Numbered from the stretch's first letter, positions 1-6,247 are shown. The stretch: 13,479 nt of DNA from DTU018 sp003444615 (GCA_049656905.1 JBASMO010000264.1:1-13479), one strand, 5' to 3'. Translations and numbers: made by a program. The notes: generated from the letters alone by a model not told the origin.

Positions 1-8
1 TTTTTAGT

Positions 9-242
9 ATGCGGATTAGTCAACCTAATAAACTTGTGGGAAAGATAATGGATGTTAAACCGGGACAGGATATGGCAGAAGTTATTATTGATGTGGGAGA
101 CAGACCTGTATATGCCACCATTACCATGGGGGCCGCCCAGGCTATGGACCTGCACCCCGGTGATGAGGTATTTGCTCTGTTTAATTCTACTGATGTCAGT
201 TTGATTAAACATAATAAAGAAGAACGGGATTATGGGGTATAA
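9..242 (+). CDS. Molbindin-like stand-alone TOBE (Mop) protein
   Basis: A 77-residue protein made of a single TOBE/Mop fold. The opening MRISQPNKLVGKI matches the usual first strand of stand-alone molbindins (MxISxxNxLxGKV). The later IDVGD, a TITMGAAQAMDL segment and GDEVFALFNSTDV follow the family order. Such proteins bind molybdate or tungstate oxyanions as small oligomers in the cytoplasm and are thought to store or buffer the metal. The length is slightly above the usual 68-72 residues because of a charged tail (residues 69-77). Only eight bases precede the ATG in this window, so its ribosome site is not visible. The start is chosen because it coincides with the family N-terminus. It could instead be the end of a longer ORF, but this is less likely. 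A terminator follows within 25 bases, so it ends its transcription unit. Confidence 0.85.
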   Translation: MRISQPNKLVGKIMDVKPGQDMAEVIIDVGDRPVYATITMGAAQAMDLHPGDEVFALFNSTDVSLIKHNKEERDYGV

Positions 243-262
243 ACCAGCATATTGCGCGTAGT

Positions 263-285
263 GGCCCCATAAAGGGGCCTTTTTT
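263..285 (+). terminator. Rho-independent terminator after molbindin gene
   Basis: A perfect 6-bp GC stem, GGCCCC (263-268) and GGGGCC (274-279), with a 5-base loop (ATAAA), is followed directly by six T residues (280-285). It lies 21 bases after the molbindin stop codon. This is a textbook intrinsic terminator and separates the TOBE gene from the membrane protein gene that follows. Confidence 0.93.
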
Positions 286-314
286 GTTAATAATAGTAAA
301 CAGTTGCACACTAA

Positions 315-343
315 TTGATATTTTTCCTGGTATATTTTACTAT
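315..343 (+). promoter_or_regulatory. Possible sigma-A promoter for the membrane protein gene
   Basis: TTGATA (315-320) is separated by 17 bases from TACTAT (338-343), giving four or five matches per hexamer. It lies downstream of the terminator and about 40 bases before the start codon at 383. The region is AT-rich and other -10-like strings overlap (TATGAT 341-346, GATAAT 344-349), so the exact element is uncertain. Confidence 0.3.
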
Positions 344-382
344 GATAATGTACGATTTAATAACGGCAGGGAGGGTAGAGCT

Positions 383-856
383 ATGACACGGGGCCAGATG
401 TTTTTCCTATTTTTAATGATATGTACAGCCGTTATAACCGGTACTGCTTTGGGTATTATAAGTAACTTTGACATATTGCAACAGCAATCACAATTAGTGA
501 TCACTTCAACAGCTACAGCCAGTGATGAGTTGCCCAACGAGGAACAATCAGCGGAAAAGGGCGATTGTCAAGAACAAACATCGTCAGGCTCAACGTCGGT
601 GGCTAGCTATGACCAAGTGAGCCGCTCTACTCAGTTAATGGTGGTTACCGCCCAGGAAAAAGAAGAGATCAGGAAAATGATGCTGCAGTTGGGTATGTCA
701 GAAGATGAGCAGGAATCTGATTTTATCAGCAAATTCCAGCGTAGTCATAATTTAAGCATCACCGGTACTCTTGATTCCCAAACCCTTAATACCATGATAA
801 AGCAAGTCACCTATAATAGCGCCGCTCGTGCAACAAACTCATCTCCATACAGATAA
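383..856 (+). CDS. Membrane-anchored protein with peptidoglycan-binding-like domain
   Basis: The predicted protein has 157 residues. The reading frame is open further upstream (to a TTG at 284), but that lies inside the terminator. The ATG at 383 has a purine-rich AGGGAGGG at 368-375 in front of it, and it places a hydrophobic segment at the N-terminus. Residues 6-26 form one membrane segment or uncleaved signal anchor. Residues 31-90 are a polar Ser/Thr/Glu/Gln-rich linker. Residues 91-141 resemble a PG_binding_1 domain: a helix EKEEIRKMMLQLGM, then FQRSHNLSITGTLDSQTLNT, which matches the family's FQxxxGLxxTGxxDxxTL pattern. The likely role is an envelope protein facing the cell wall. No catalytic domain is present, so its function is unknown. 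There is no obvious terminator after it. Confidence 0.7.
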   Translation: MTRGQMFFLFLMICTAVITGTALGIISNFDILQQQSQLVITSTATASDELPNEEQSAEKGDCQEQTSSGSTSVASYDQVSRSTQLMVVTAQEKEEIRKMMLQLGMSEDEQESDFISKFQRSHNLSITGTLDSQTLNTMIKQVTYNSAARATNSSPYR

Positions 857-1054
857 TTCCAGATTTTACGAAGATATTCGATAAAGTAGTTATTAACCTG
901 CTCTATTTCTCTATACTCATTTTTAGGTTTAGGCTAAATTTCAGTCAATTTTTCAAATACTATTATGCTATCATATGGATAAGCGAAAAATTTATCCTCT
1001 GGTTTATAGTGTTTAAATATCTAAATAGCAACCTTATATAGTTCATAAAGATAA

Positions 1055-1195
1055 ATTACCCCTTAAATACTGGATCGCATACATAATAGTTATTGGGTTT
1101 GAGTTCTGGACAGGCACTCTCCACTAGTTGTCAATGGGATTTATGCTAGGAGTGTACTCCATACATAGCTCCTGCATAGCTGTGGCTTGTTCAGC
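1055..1195 (-). pseudogene. Possible decayed DDE transposase C-terminal fragment
   Basis: Read on the minus strand from 1195, one frame gives AEQATAMQELCMEYTPSINP followed by IDN, a stop at 1126-1124, and then WRVPVQNSNPITIMYAIQYL in the same frame. The MEYTPSxNPIDNxW string resembles the end of IS630/Tc1-type transposases (xxPxxSPxLNPIExxW), where the last acidic residue is catalytic. The match is short, interrupted by a stop, and has no terminal repeats that I can find. It may be chance. Confidence 0.22.
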
Positions 1196-1279
1196 TTATT
1201 AATCTGAAGTTAGCCTTCGTGTATAATACTCTTTCTTTCTAACACGGGGCACTCATATCAAGGGGAGGTGGTAGGTGGT

Positions 1280-1298
1280 ATTGTGATGATATCACAAT
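1280..1298. promoter_or_regulatory. Perfect palindrome, candidate operator for hbd
   Basis: ATTGTGAT-GAT-ATCACAAT is a perfect 8-bp inverted repeat with a 3-base centre, ending 43 bases before the hbd start codon. The half-sites TTGTGA/TCACAA look like those of the NADH-sensing repressor Rex (TTGTGAANNNNTTCACAA) and of CRP (TGTGANNNNNNTCACA). However, the spacing here (five bases between TTGTGA and TCACAA) is one base shorter than both. The left arm overlaps a possible -35 (TTGTGA 1281-1286) paired with TTTACT (1304-1309) at 17 bases. This would suit repression by a dimeric regulator. The identity of the regulator is not determined. Confidence 0.5.
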
Positions 1299-1341
1299 GT
1301 AGGTTTACTGAATCACAAGAATTGTATAAGGGGGTTTATTA

Positions 1342-2199
1342 ATGGAAATCAATAAGATTGCGGTTTTGGGTGCAGGTACCATGGGTATGGGTATTGCCTG
1401 GGCAGTAGCTGGTGCAGGCAAAAAGGTCGTATTATATGATATTAAACAAGAAATAGTAGACAAAACTCTCGCTCGGATCGGCAAAGGTTTGGCTAAAGCT
1501 GAAGAAAAGGGCCAGGCTCCTGCGGGCGCTAAAGATTTTGTCACTGGCAATATCACTGGTACCGTTAACATGCAAGATCTAGCAGATGTAGACTTTGTTA
1601 TTGAGTCCGTGGTAGAAAACATGGACATTAAGAAGCAGGTTTACGCTGAATTAGGTAAGATTCTGAAACCAGAGGTTATTGTTGCCACCAACACTTCCTC
1701 CTTGTCTATTACTGAAATAGCTGCCGCCTATCCTGATCCCTCTAAAGTAGTTGGCATGCATTTCTTCAATCCCGCAATGGTTATGGCCTTGATCGAGGTT
1801 ATTCCTGCTATTCAGACTTCTGACGAAACAGTGGAAGCAGTTATGGAACTTTCCAAAGCCATTGGCAAGAAACCAATCAAAGTAAAAGAAGGCCCCGGCT
1901 TTGTTGTAAACCGCATTCTGGTTCCCGGAATGAACGAAGCTGCTTTCATACTCCAGGAAGGTCTGGCCACTGTTGAAGATATCGATAAAGCTATGAGACT
2001 GGGTGCTGGATGGCCCATGGGACCCTTTACCCTGTGTGACATGGTGGGACTTGATATCGGTCTGGAAGTCTGCAACGTTCTCTTTAGAGAAACCGGAGAT
2101 CCTAAGTATCGGCCCGCTGGAGTCTTGAAGCAAATGGTTCGGGCAGGCTGGTTAGGCAGAAAGACCGGCAGAGGCTTCTACGATTACAGCAAGAAATAG
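1342..2199 (+). CDS. hbd: 3-hydroxybutyryl-CoA dehydrogenase
   Basis: This cytoplasmic enzyme interconverts (S)-3-hydroxybutyryl-CoA and acetoacetyl-CoA with NAD(H), a step of butyrate formation or, in reverse, fatty-acid beta-oxidation. At 285 residues it has the usual clostridial length. The N-terminal Rossmann domain carries GAGTMG (residues 10-15), with Asp33 at the end of the second strand, which favours NAD over NADP. The catalytic set known from clostridial enzymes is intact: Ser119 (in NTSS), His140 (in MHFFNP), Glu152 and Asn190 (in GFVVNR). The helical C-terminal domain includes GPFTLCDMVGLD and the GRKTGRGFYDY tail. AAGGGGG at 1328-1334 sits seven bases before the ATG. The crotonase gene follows 39 bases later, so the two are likely cotranscribed. 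A palindrome upstream may control both. Thiolase and acyl-CoA dehydrogenase genes are not in this window, so the flux direction cannot be read from context. Confidence 0.96.
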   Translation: MEINKIAVLGAGTMGMGIAWAVAGAGKKVVLYDIKQEIVDKTLARIGKGLAKAEEKGQAPAGAKDFVTGNITGTVNMQDLADVDFVIESVVENMDIKKQVYAELGKILKPEVIVATNTSSLSITEIAAAYPDPSKVVGMHFFNPAMVMALIEVIPAIQTSDETVEAVMELSKAIGKKPIKVKEGPGFVVNRILVPGMNEAAFILQEGLATVEDIDKAMRLGAGWPMGPFTLCDMVGLDIGLEVCNVLFRETGDPKYRPAGVLKQMVRAGWLGRKTGRGFYDYSKK

Positions 2200-2238
2200 T
2201 TTTCTAGCCATTTGGGGTGGGACAAAGGAGGTTAAAAT

Positions 2239-3036
2239 ATGTCTTATCGAGATAAACAATACGAAACTTGTTTGATAAGTTTTGAGGAGCCAGGCATAGC
2301 AATACTGGAACTCAATCGTCCTAAAGCATTTAATGCTGTAAACATAAAACTACTGGAAGAATCTTATGAAATCATGGAAGGTTTCCACCTCGACCCTGAG
2401 GTCCGGGCAATAATCATCAAGGGTAATGATAATGCCTTTGCAGCTGGAGCTGACTTAAAGGCGGTTCATCAGTTCAATGCCTTTGAAGCCCGCGACTTCC
2501 TGGATAAGGTTCATAAAACTGTTTTCATGATTGAAGATAATCATAAACCAACCATTGCTGCTGTTAATGGATTGGCTCTGGGCGGCGGTTTGGAGATGGT
2601 GTTAGCTTGTGATATACGCATCGTTGCCGATAACGCCACCTTGGGATTACCGGAAATCAATCTGGGAATTTTCCCCGGTGCTGGTGGAACCCAGCGCTTC
2701 CCACGCAGTTCTTCGATCTGTATCGCCAAACAGTACATATTCACCGGCGACTTCTTTGACGCAGCTACTGCGGAAAAAATCGGTCTGGTGAATATGGTTG
2801 TTCCTGCGGCGGAAGTCATGGATACTGCCCGCAAATTTGCTAGAAAGCTTTGCCGGAAGTCTCCTCTAGCCCTGAGAGAAGCCAAACAGGCAGTGAATAT
2901 GTCCATGAATCTGGATATTAAGTCGGGCTGTCGGGCAGAACAGATCGCTTGGTCGATGCTGTTCTCATCTGAGGATCAAAAAGAAGGCATGACAGCTTTC
3001 TTAGAAAATCGTAAGGCTGAATTTAAGGGTAAATAA
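2239..3036 (+). CDS. Enoyl-CoA hydratase / crotonase family
   Basis: This 265-residue protein is a full-length crotonase, probably hydrating crotonyl-CoA or short trans-2-enoyl-CoA to 3-hydroxyacyl-CoA, the substrate of the neighbouring dehydrogenase. Both catalytic glutamates are present: Glu119 in LALGGGLE and Glu139 in GLPEINLG. The oxyanion-hole segments are AFAAGADLKA (66-75) and GLALGGG (111-117), followed by GIFPGAGGTQRF (143-154). Residues 157-163 read SSSICIA where most relatives have a Gly/Arg-rich LxGxxRA; the length is unchanged, so this is substitution rather than an obvious frameshift. A strong AAAGGAGG (2224-2231) precedes the ATG by seven bases. The gene ends in a bidirectional terminator facing pyk. 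Other crotonase activities (isomerase, acyl-CoA hydrolase) are possible, but the two-Glu active site and the hbd neighbour favour hydratase. Confidence 0.93.
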   Translation: MSYRDKQYETCLISFEEPGIAILELNRPKAFNAVNIKLLEESYEIMEGFHLDPEVRAIIIKGNDNAFAAGADLKAVHQFNAFEARDFLDKVHKTVFMIEDNHKPTIAAVNGLALGGGLEMVLACDIRIVADNATLGLPEINLGIFPGAGGTQRFPRSSSICIAKQYIFTGDFFDAATAEKIGLVNMVVPAAEVMDTARKFARKLCRKSPLALREAKQAVNMSMNLDIKSGCRAEQIAWSMLFSSEDQKEGMTAFLENRKAEFKGK

Positions 3037-3066
3037 GGTTTAAGGTGTATTCAACCTGCTTGAGGC

Positions 3067-3106
3067 GGTATGATGATACCACTCCCCTGCGGTTCGCTCC
3101 CGCAGG
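3067..3106. repeat. Two tandem small hairpins downstream of the crotonase gene
   Basis: GGTAT/ATACC (3067-3071 with 3076-3080, 4-base loop) is followed by CCTGCGG/CCGCAGG (3086-3092 with 3100-3106, 7-base loop TTCGCTC). The second superficially resembles a tRNA T-arm, but the loop lacks the conserved A, and no acceptor or anticodon arms fit around it. It could be 3' UTR structure on the hbd-crotonase transcript. Confidence 0.4.
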
Positions 3107-3154
3107 TCTACACAGTCATTATAAGCGCTTCAACAGCAGGATGAAACGGTATAG

Positions 3155-3192
3155 AAAAGGGATTCAGTAAGGTAAACTGAATCCCTTTTTTT
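3155..3192. terminator. Bidirectional terminator between crotonase gene and pyk
   Basis: A perfect 14-bp inverted repeat, AAAAGGGATTCAGT (3155-3168) and ACTGAATCCCTTTT (3176-3189), encloses a 7-base loop. It is followed on the plus strand by a T-run through 3192. Read on the minus strand, the hairpin ends in TTTTCTAT. It lies directly beyond the pyk stop codon (3191-3193) and can therefore end both converging transcripts. Confidence 0.93.
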
Positions 3193-4939
3193 ATAGGGCC
3201 CGGGCTAAGCCCCGGTAAACTCTTCCCCGCAGAGTATCGACGGTGACCAGCATTCCATCCTTCAATATGCTGGTAGCATCCTTGGCGCCTACAATAACAG
3301 GAATACCAGCATTCAAGCCCATAATAGCCGCATTGGAAGTTAAGCCCCCTTCTTCAGCTATCAAGGCTCCTATTCGGAATAAATAAGGCGCCAGACTACT
3401 TTCGGCACTGTGAATTACCACAATGTCCCCTGCTTGAATCTGGCTCATATCTCCAGCAAAATCGATAATACGAACCGGTCCCTTAGCTACTTCGGAACCA
3501 ATTCCCATTCCCTGTACTAAGATCTCGCCTACAATGTGTACCTTCATCAGATTAGTTGCTCCAGAATGACCAGTAGGCACTCCTGCTGTCAAAACAACCA
3601 GATCCCCGTTCTGTATATAACCGCAGGCCAATGCAGCGCGAATGGACTCGGCAAAGAGTTCATCGGTACCTGAGGTTTCCTCTATTAATACGGGATGAAC
3701 ACCCCACACCAGAGCCATTTTTCGTAAAATGCTTTGGTTGGGGGTGGCGGCTACGATATTAGCCTGGGGACGATATTTCGCTACCATGCGTGCGGTATAT
3801 CCGGTGTGGGTAGCCGTGATAATGGTTGAAGCTCCCAGGTTTGCAGCTGTTGCACAGGTGGCATAACTAATAGCATCAGTCACCGTAATTTTTTCCTGGG
3901 TGCGTTTGCGTCTTAATATGTCAGCATAAGGCAGTGCCTGCTCAGACCGGTGGGCTATTCGAGCCATAGTTTCTACAACTTCCACTGGGTATTTCCCCGC
4001 TGCTGTCTCACCGGACAGCATTATGGCGTCGGCTCCTTCAAATATAGCGTTGGCTACATCAGACACCTCGGCCCTGGTAGGACGGGGATTATTTATCATG
4101 GAATCCAACATTTGCGTAGCTATAATGACTGGTTTTCCGGCACTGGTACACTTATCAACCACTAATTTCTGCACCAGGGGTACTTCTTCCGCAGGAATTT
4201 CTACGCCCAGATCGCCCCGGGCCACCATTACTCCATCAACAACTTTAATGATATCATCCAGGTTATTGACTCCTTCCTGGCTTTCGATTTTAGCAATTAT
4301 ATCGATATCGGCATCCTGTTGCTCCATTATCCGCCTTATTTCCAATACATCCTCAGCCGTGCGTACAAAAGAGGCGGCAATAAAATCTACCTGCATTTCG
4401 ATACCGAATAGAATATCTTGCCGGTCCTTATCACTTAGAAAAGGCATGTTGATACGTACTCCAGGAACATTTATGCCTTTACGCTCTCCCAACTCACCAC
4501 CGTTTATTACCTGACAAATTATATCGGTTGGTGTGGTATCCTGCACCTTTAGGCTTATCAATCCATCGGACAGAAGTATGGTAGTACCTGGTTTTACCTC
4601 TTGGGGCAAAGCTGGGTAACTCACCTGAACCTCCTGGTTATTGCCTGGTACTTCCCGGTTGGTGAGAATAAAAACCTGGCCGGTTTCCAGCTTGATCGTT
4701 CCATCTTTCAGCCGACCGGTACGAATTTCCGGTCCCTTGGTATCCAACATAATGGCTAAAAGGCCTTTAGTTTCTGCATCTGCCTGGCGTAAATTATAAA
4801 TGCGGCGGCGATGTTCTTCATAATTCCCATGGGAAAAATTGAGGCGAGCTACATTCATACCCGACTCTATCATTTTCTTGAGAATATCTACTTTTTCGCT
4901 GGCTGGCCCTATGGTGGCGATAATTTTTGTTTTCCGCAC
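3191..4939 (-). CDS. pyk: Pyruvate kinase with C-terminal PEP-utiliser domain
   Basis: This enzyme converts phosphoenolpyruvate and ADP to pyruvate and ATP, the last step of glycolysis. At 582 residues it is the long Bacillus-type form. The barrel has Arg32, Asn34, Ser36-His37 (ARLNFSHG), Asp66-Lys68 (LDTKGPEIR), Lys217-Glu219 (IIAKIES), RGDLGVE (241-247) and Thr275. Glu71 in KGPEIR predicts a K+-dependent enzyme. The B domain spans about 72-165 and the C domain about 350-470. The extra domain (about 475-582) is homologous to the phosphohistidine swivel domain of PEP synthase/PPDK. Its motif reads GGLTSNAA with Asn536 where Bacillus Pyk and PPDK have His. The start is GTG at 4937-4939, preceded by GGGAGGT (complement at 4946-4952). 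No nearby ATG has a comparable site. It begins 14 bases after the pfkA stop and is almost certainly cotranscribed with it. Confidence 0.96.
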   Translation of the reverse strand: MRKTKIIATIGPASEKVDILKKMIESGMNVARLNFSHGNYEEHRRRIYNLRQADAETKGLLAIMLDTKGPEIRTGRLKDGTIKLETGQVFILTNREVPGNNQEVQVSYPALPQEVKPGTTILLSDGLISLKVQDTTPTDIICQVINGGELGERKGINVPGVRINMPFLSDKDRQDILFGIEMQVDFIAASFVRTAEDVLEIRRIMEQQDADIDIIAKIESQEGVNNLDDIIKVVDGVMVARGDLGVEIPAEEVPLVQKLVVDKCTSAGKPVIIATQMLDSMINNPRPTRAEVSDVANAIFEGADAIMLSGETAAGKYPVEVVETMARIAHRSEQALPYADILRRKRTQEKITVTDAISYATCATAANLGASTIITATHTGYTARMVAKYRPQANIVAATPNQSILRKMALVWGVHPVLIEETSGTDELFAESIRAALACGYIQNGDLVVLTAGVPTGHSGATNLMKVHIVGEILVQGMGIGSEVAKGPVRIIDFAGDMSQIQAGDIVVIHSAESSLAPYLFRIGALIAEEGGLTSNAAIMGLNAGIPVIVGAKDATSILKDGMLVTVDTLRGRVYRGLARAL

Positions 4940-4953
4940 AACCCTACCTCCCG

Positions 4954-5910
4954 TTATATAGATAAAACCCGCGCTAGATCAAACATACCCAGTTCCGGGG
5001 TCTTCTTTCCTCTGATAATTTCTTGGAGGGGTATCAAATGAACGCCTCCTTCCCGGGAGGCAGTCATCACATTGCCCTTTCCACTTACTATACTGTCAAC
5101 TGCTGCCTTACCCATGCAAGAACCCAGAATACGATCAACAGCGGTGGGAGTGCCCCCCCGTTGGATATGTCCTAAAATAGTAACGCGGGTATCATGCCCG
5201 GTAGCCTCCTGCAACTTGTCCCTAAGTTCCATAGCTGGATAGACTCCTTCAGCGACGATAATAATACTGTGCAATTTGCCCCGTGCCACTCCCTGGTTTA
5301 TTTTATTTACAATCTGTTCAAAATCAACTTCTATTTCCGGGATAAGGATTGATTCGGCTCCCCCGGCTACACCAGCGGCTAAGGCAATCTCACCGCAATT
5401 GTGTCCCATAACTTCAATAATAAAAACCCGTCCATGACTGGTAGCGGTGTCACGTATATGGTTAATCGCATCCAAAGCCGTATTTACGGCGGTATCAAAG
5501 CCTATGGAACGGGTATATACTATATCATTGTCAATAGTAGCTGGAATTCCTACTACCTGTATATTCAGCTTGGAAAACTCCCAGGCTCCACGCAAACTGC
5601 CATTGCCCCCTAAGACCACCAGCCCGGTAATTCCGCGGCTCTTCAGTTGCTCGAAAGCCTGCCTGCGGCCCTCCTCGGTCATGAACATACTGGAGCGGGA
5701 GGTTTGCAAAATGGTGCCACCCCGCTGAATTATATCGGCCACTGAGCCTAGATTCATCGGCTTTATATTTCCCTGAATCAGCCCCTCAAAGCCCTGCATT
5801 ACGCCAAATACTTCCATACGGTTGTAAATGGCAGACCGGACTACAGCGCGAATGGCAGCATTCATCCCCGGCGCATCTCCCCCACTAGTTAAAACAGCAA
5901 TTCGCTTCAT
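4954..5910 (-). CDS. pfkA: 6-phosphofructokinase with a variant ATP/Mg site
   Basis: This enzyme phosphorylates fructose 6-phosphate at C1, the committed step of glycolysis. At 318 residues it aligns almost without gaps with bacterial PfkA. Conserved parts include TSGGDAPGMNAAIR (8-21), Arg72, the catalytic TIDND (Thr125, Asp127, Asp129), Arg161, Glu186, Glu221, Arg242 and LGHIQRGG (247-254). Effector-site residues Arg21 and Arg25 are kept, suggesting allosteric control. Two departures stand out. GGNGS (101-105) has Asn103 where Asp binds Mg-ATP in ATP-dependent enzymes. MGH (168-170) has His where an arginine normally contacts fructose 6-phosphate. The loop after TIDND is also one residue shorter than usual. 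Gly104 is of the ATP type; PPi enzymes have Asp there. ATG at 5910 has AGGAGGT (complement at 5919-5925) at eight bases. The gene lies between mtrB and pyk. Confidence 0.93.
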   Translation of the reverse strand: MKRIAVLTSGGDAPGMNAAIRAVVRSAIYNRMEVFGVMQGFEGLIQGNIKPMNLGSVADIIQRGGTILQTSRSSMFMTEEGRRQAFEQLKSRGITGLVVLGGNGSLRGAWEFSKLNIQVVGIPATIDNDIVYTRSIGFDTAVNTALDAINHIRDTATSHGRVFIIEVMGHNCGEIALAAGVAGGAESILIPEIEVDFEQIVNKINQGVARGKLHSIIIVAEGVYPAMELRDKLQEATGHDTRVTILGHIQRGGTPTAVDRILGSCMGKAAVDSIVSGKGNVMTASREGGVHLIPLQEIIRGKKTPELGMFDLARVLSI

Positions 5911-5955
5911 CTGGGACTACCTCCTAGCACTAAGTGCAGCAACAACGGGTGCTAG
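5905..5955 (-). promoter_or_regulatory. pfkA leader: hairpin beside the ribosome site with spaced NAG triplets
   Basis: On the minus strand a 7-bp inverted repeat, CTAGCAC (5955-5949) and GTGCTAG (5930-5924), abuts the pfkA Shine-Dalgarno AGGAGGT (5925-5919), overlapping it by two bases. A smaller palindrome, GCACT-A-AGTGC, uses 5937-5927. The same strand has NAG triplets at 5932-5930 (UAG), 5926-5924 (UAG), 5919-5917 (UAG), 5913-5911 (CAG) and 5907-5905 (AAG), a period of 6, 7, 6 and 6 bases that runs across the ribosome site and into the start of pfkA. TRAP, encoded immediately upstream, binds GAG/UAG triplets spaced two to three bases apart. Five triplets is fewer than the 9-11 of known strong sites, so regulation is a hypothesis. 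Confidence 0.35.
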
Positions 5956-5980
5956 ATGTTAATTATGTATGTAGCTAGCT

Positions 5981-6214
5981 TTACTTATCTCCACTGGTTA
6001 CGGTAGTGCCATGTCGATTGGTTATCTCAGCCTGACCGCGAATCTTGATGGCCGAAGTGTGCTCGGTAAACTGCAGAATCATAACTTCTCCCTGATCCAG
6101 TTTTTCCGTATGGTGAAACTTAGTGTCTTTTCCTCGAGTAAGGCCTATTACGGTTACGCCATTTTCCAGAGCCTTTATAATAATATATTCTTCTCCTATG
6201 TAGTTACCGTTCAT
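5981..6214 (-). CDS. mtrB: Tryptophan RNA-binding attenuation protein (TRAP)
   Basis: The 77-residue product closely matches Bacillus TRAP, which forms an 11-subunit ring. When loaded with tryptophan the ring wraps RNA with repeated GAG/UAG triplets, causing termination or blocking translation of trp genes. The core IIIKALENGVTVIGLTRG, then DTKFHHTEKLDQGEV and QFTEHTSAIKIRG, is nearly identical to the family. RNA-contact residues are all present (Lys38, Lys57 and Arg59, equal to Lys37, Lys56 and Arg58 of B. subtilis). So are the tryptophan-pocket segments GLTRG (24-28) and FTEHTS (49-54). The C-terminus is slightly longer than the Bacillus protein. AGGAGGT (complement at 6221-6227) lies six bases before the ATG. 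The gene starts 33 bases after the dnaE stop and precedes pfkA by 70 bases. This position differs from Bacillus, where mtrB follows the GTP cyclohydrolase gene. Confidence 0.93.
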   Translation of the reverse strand: MNGNYIGEEYIIIKALENGVTVIGLTRGKDTKFHHTEKLDQGEVMILQFTEHTSAIKIRGQAEITNRHGTTVTSGDK

Positions 6215-6247
6215 GCACCCACCTCCTAATAAATTTTCACGCTGCTG

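Larger units (their letters stand above)
857..1341. other. 485-base gene-poor stretch upstream of hbd
   Basis: I see no convincing intact gene here. The first half is AT-rich, with a weak hairpin (GGATAA 977-982 with TTATCC 992-997) that lacks a T-run. On the minus strand, 1195-1124 can be read as the C-terminal part of a decayed transposase (see the pseudogene entry). The right end holds a perfect inverted repeat at 1280-1298 and the hbd ribosome site. No RNA gene or riboswitch was recognised. Confidence 0.5.

Noticed and set aside
284..382. N-terminal extension of the membrane protein from a TTG at 284
   Set aside because: The TTG lies inside the T-run of the preceding terminator and has no ribosome site. 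The ATG at 383 has both a good site and a natural membrane-anchor N-terminus.
1651..2133. Minus-strand open frame of 160 codons opposite hbd
   Set aside because: It is antisense to a fully conserved dehydrogenase gene, with no supporting ribosome site or domain.
3086..3106. tRNA T-arm-like hairpin with loop TTCGCTC
   Set aside because: The loop lacks the invariant A, and no acceptor, D or anticodon arms can be drawn around it.
4023..4514. Plus-strand open frame of 163 codons opposite pyk
   Set aside because: It lies wholly within the conserved pyruvate kinase barrel coding sequence, and its Ser/Ile/Thr-rich translation is typical of an antisense shadow.
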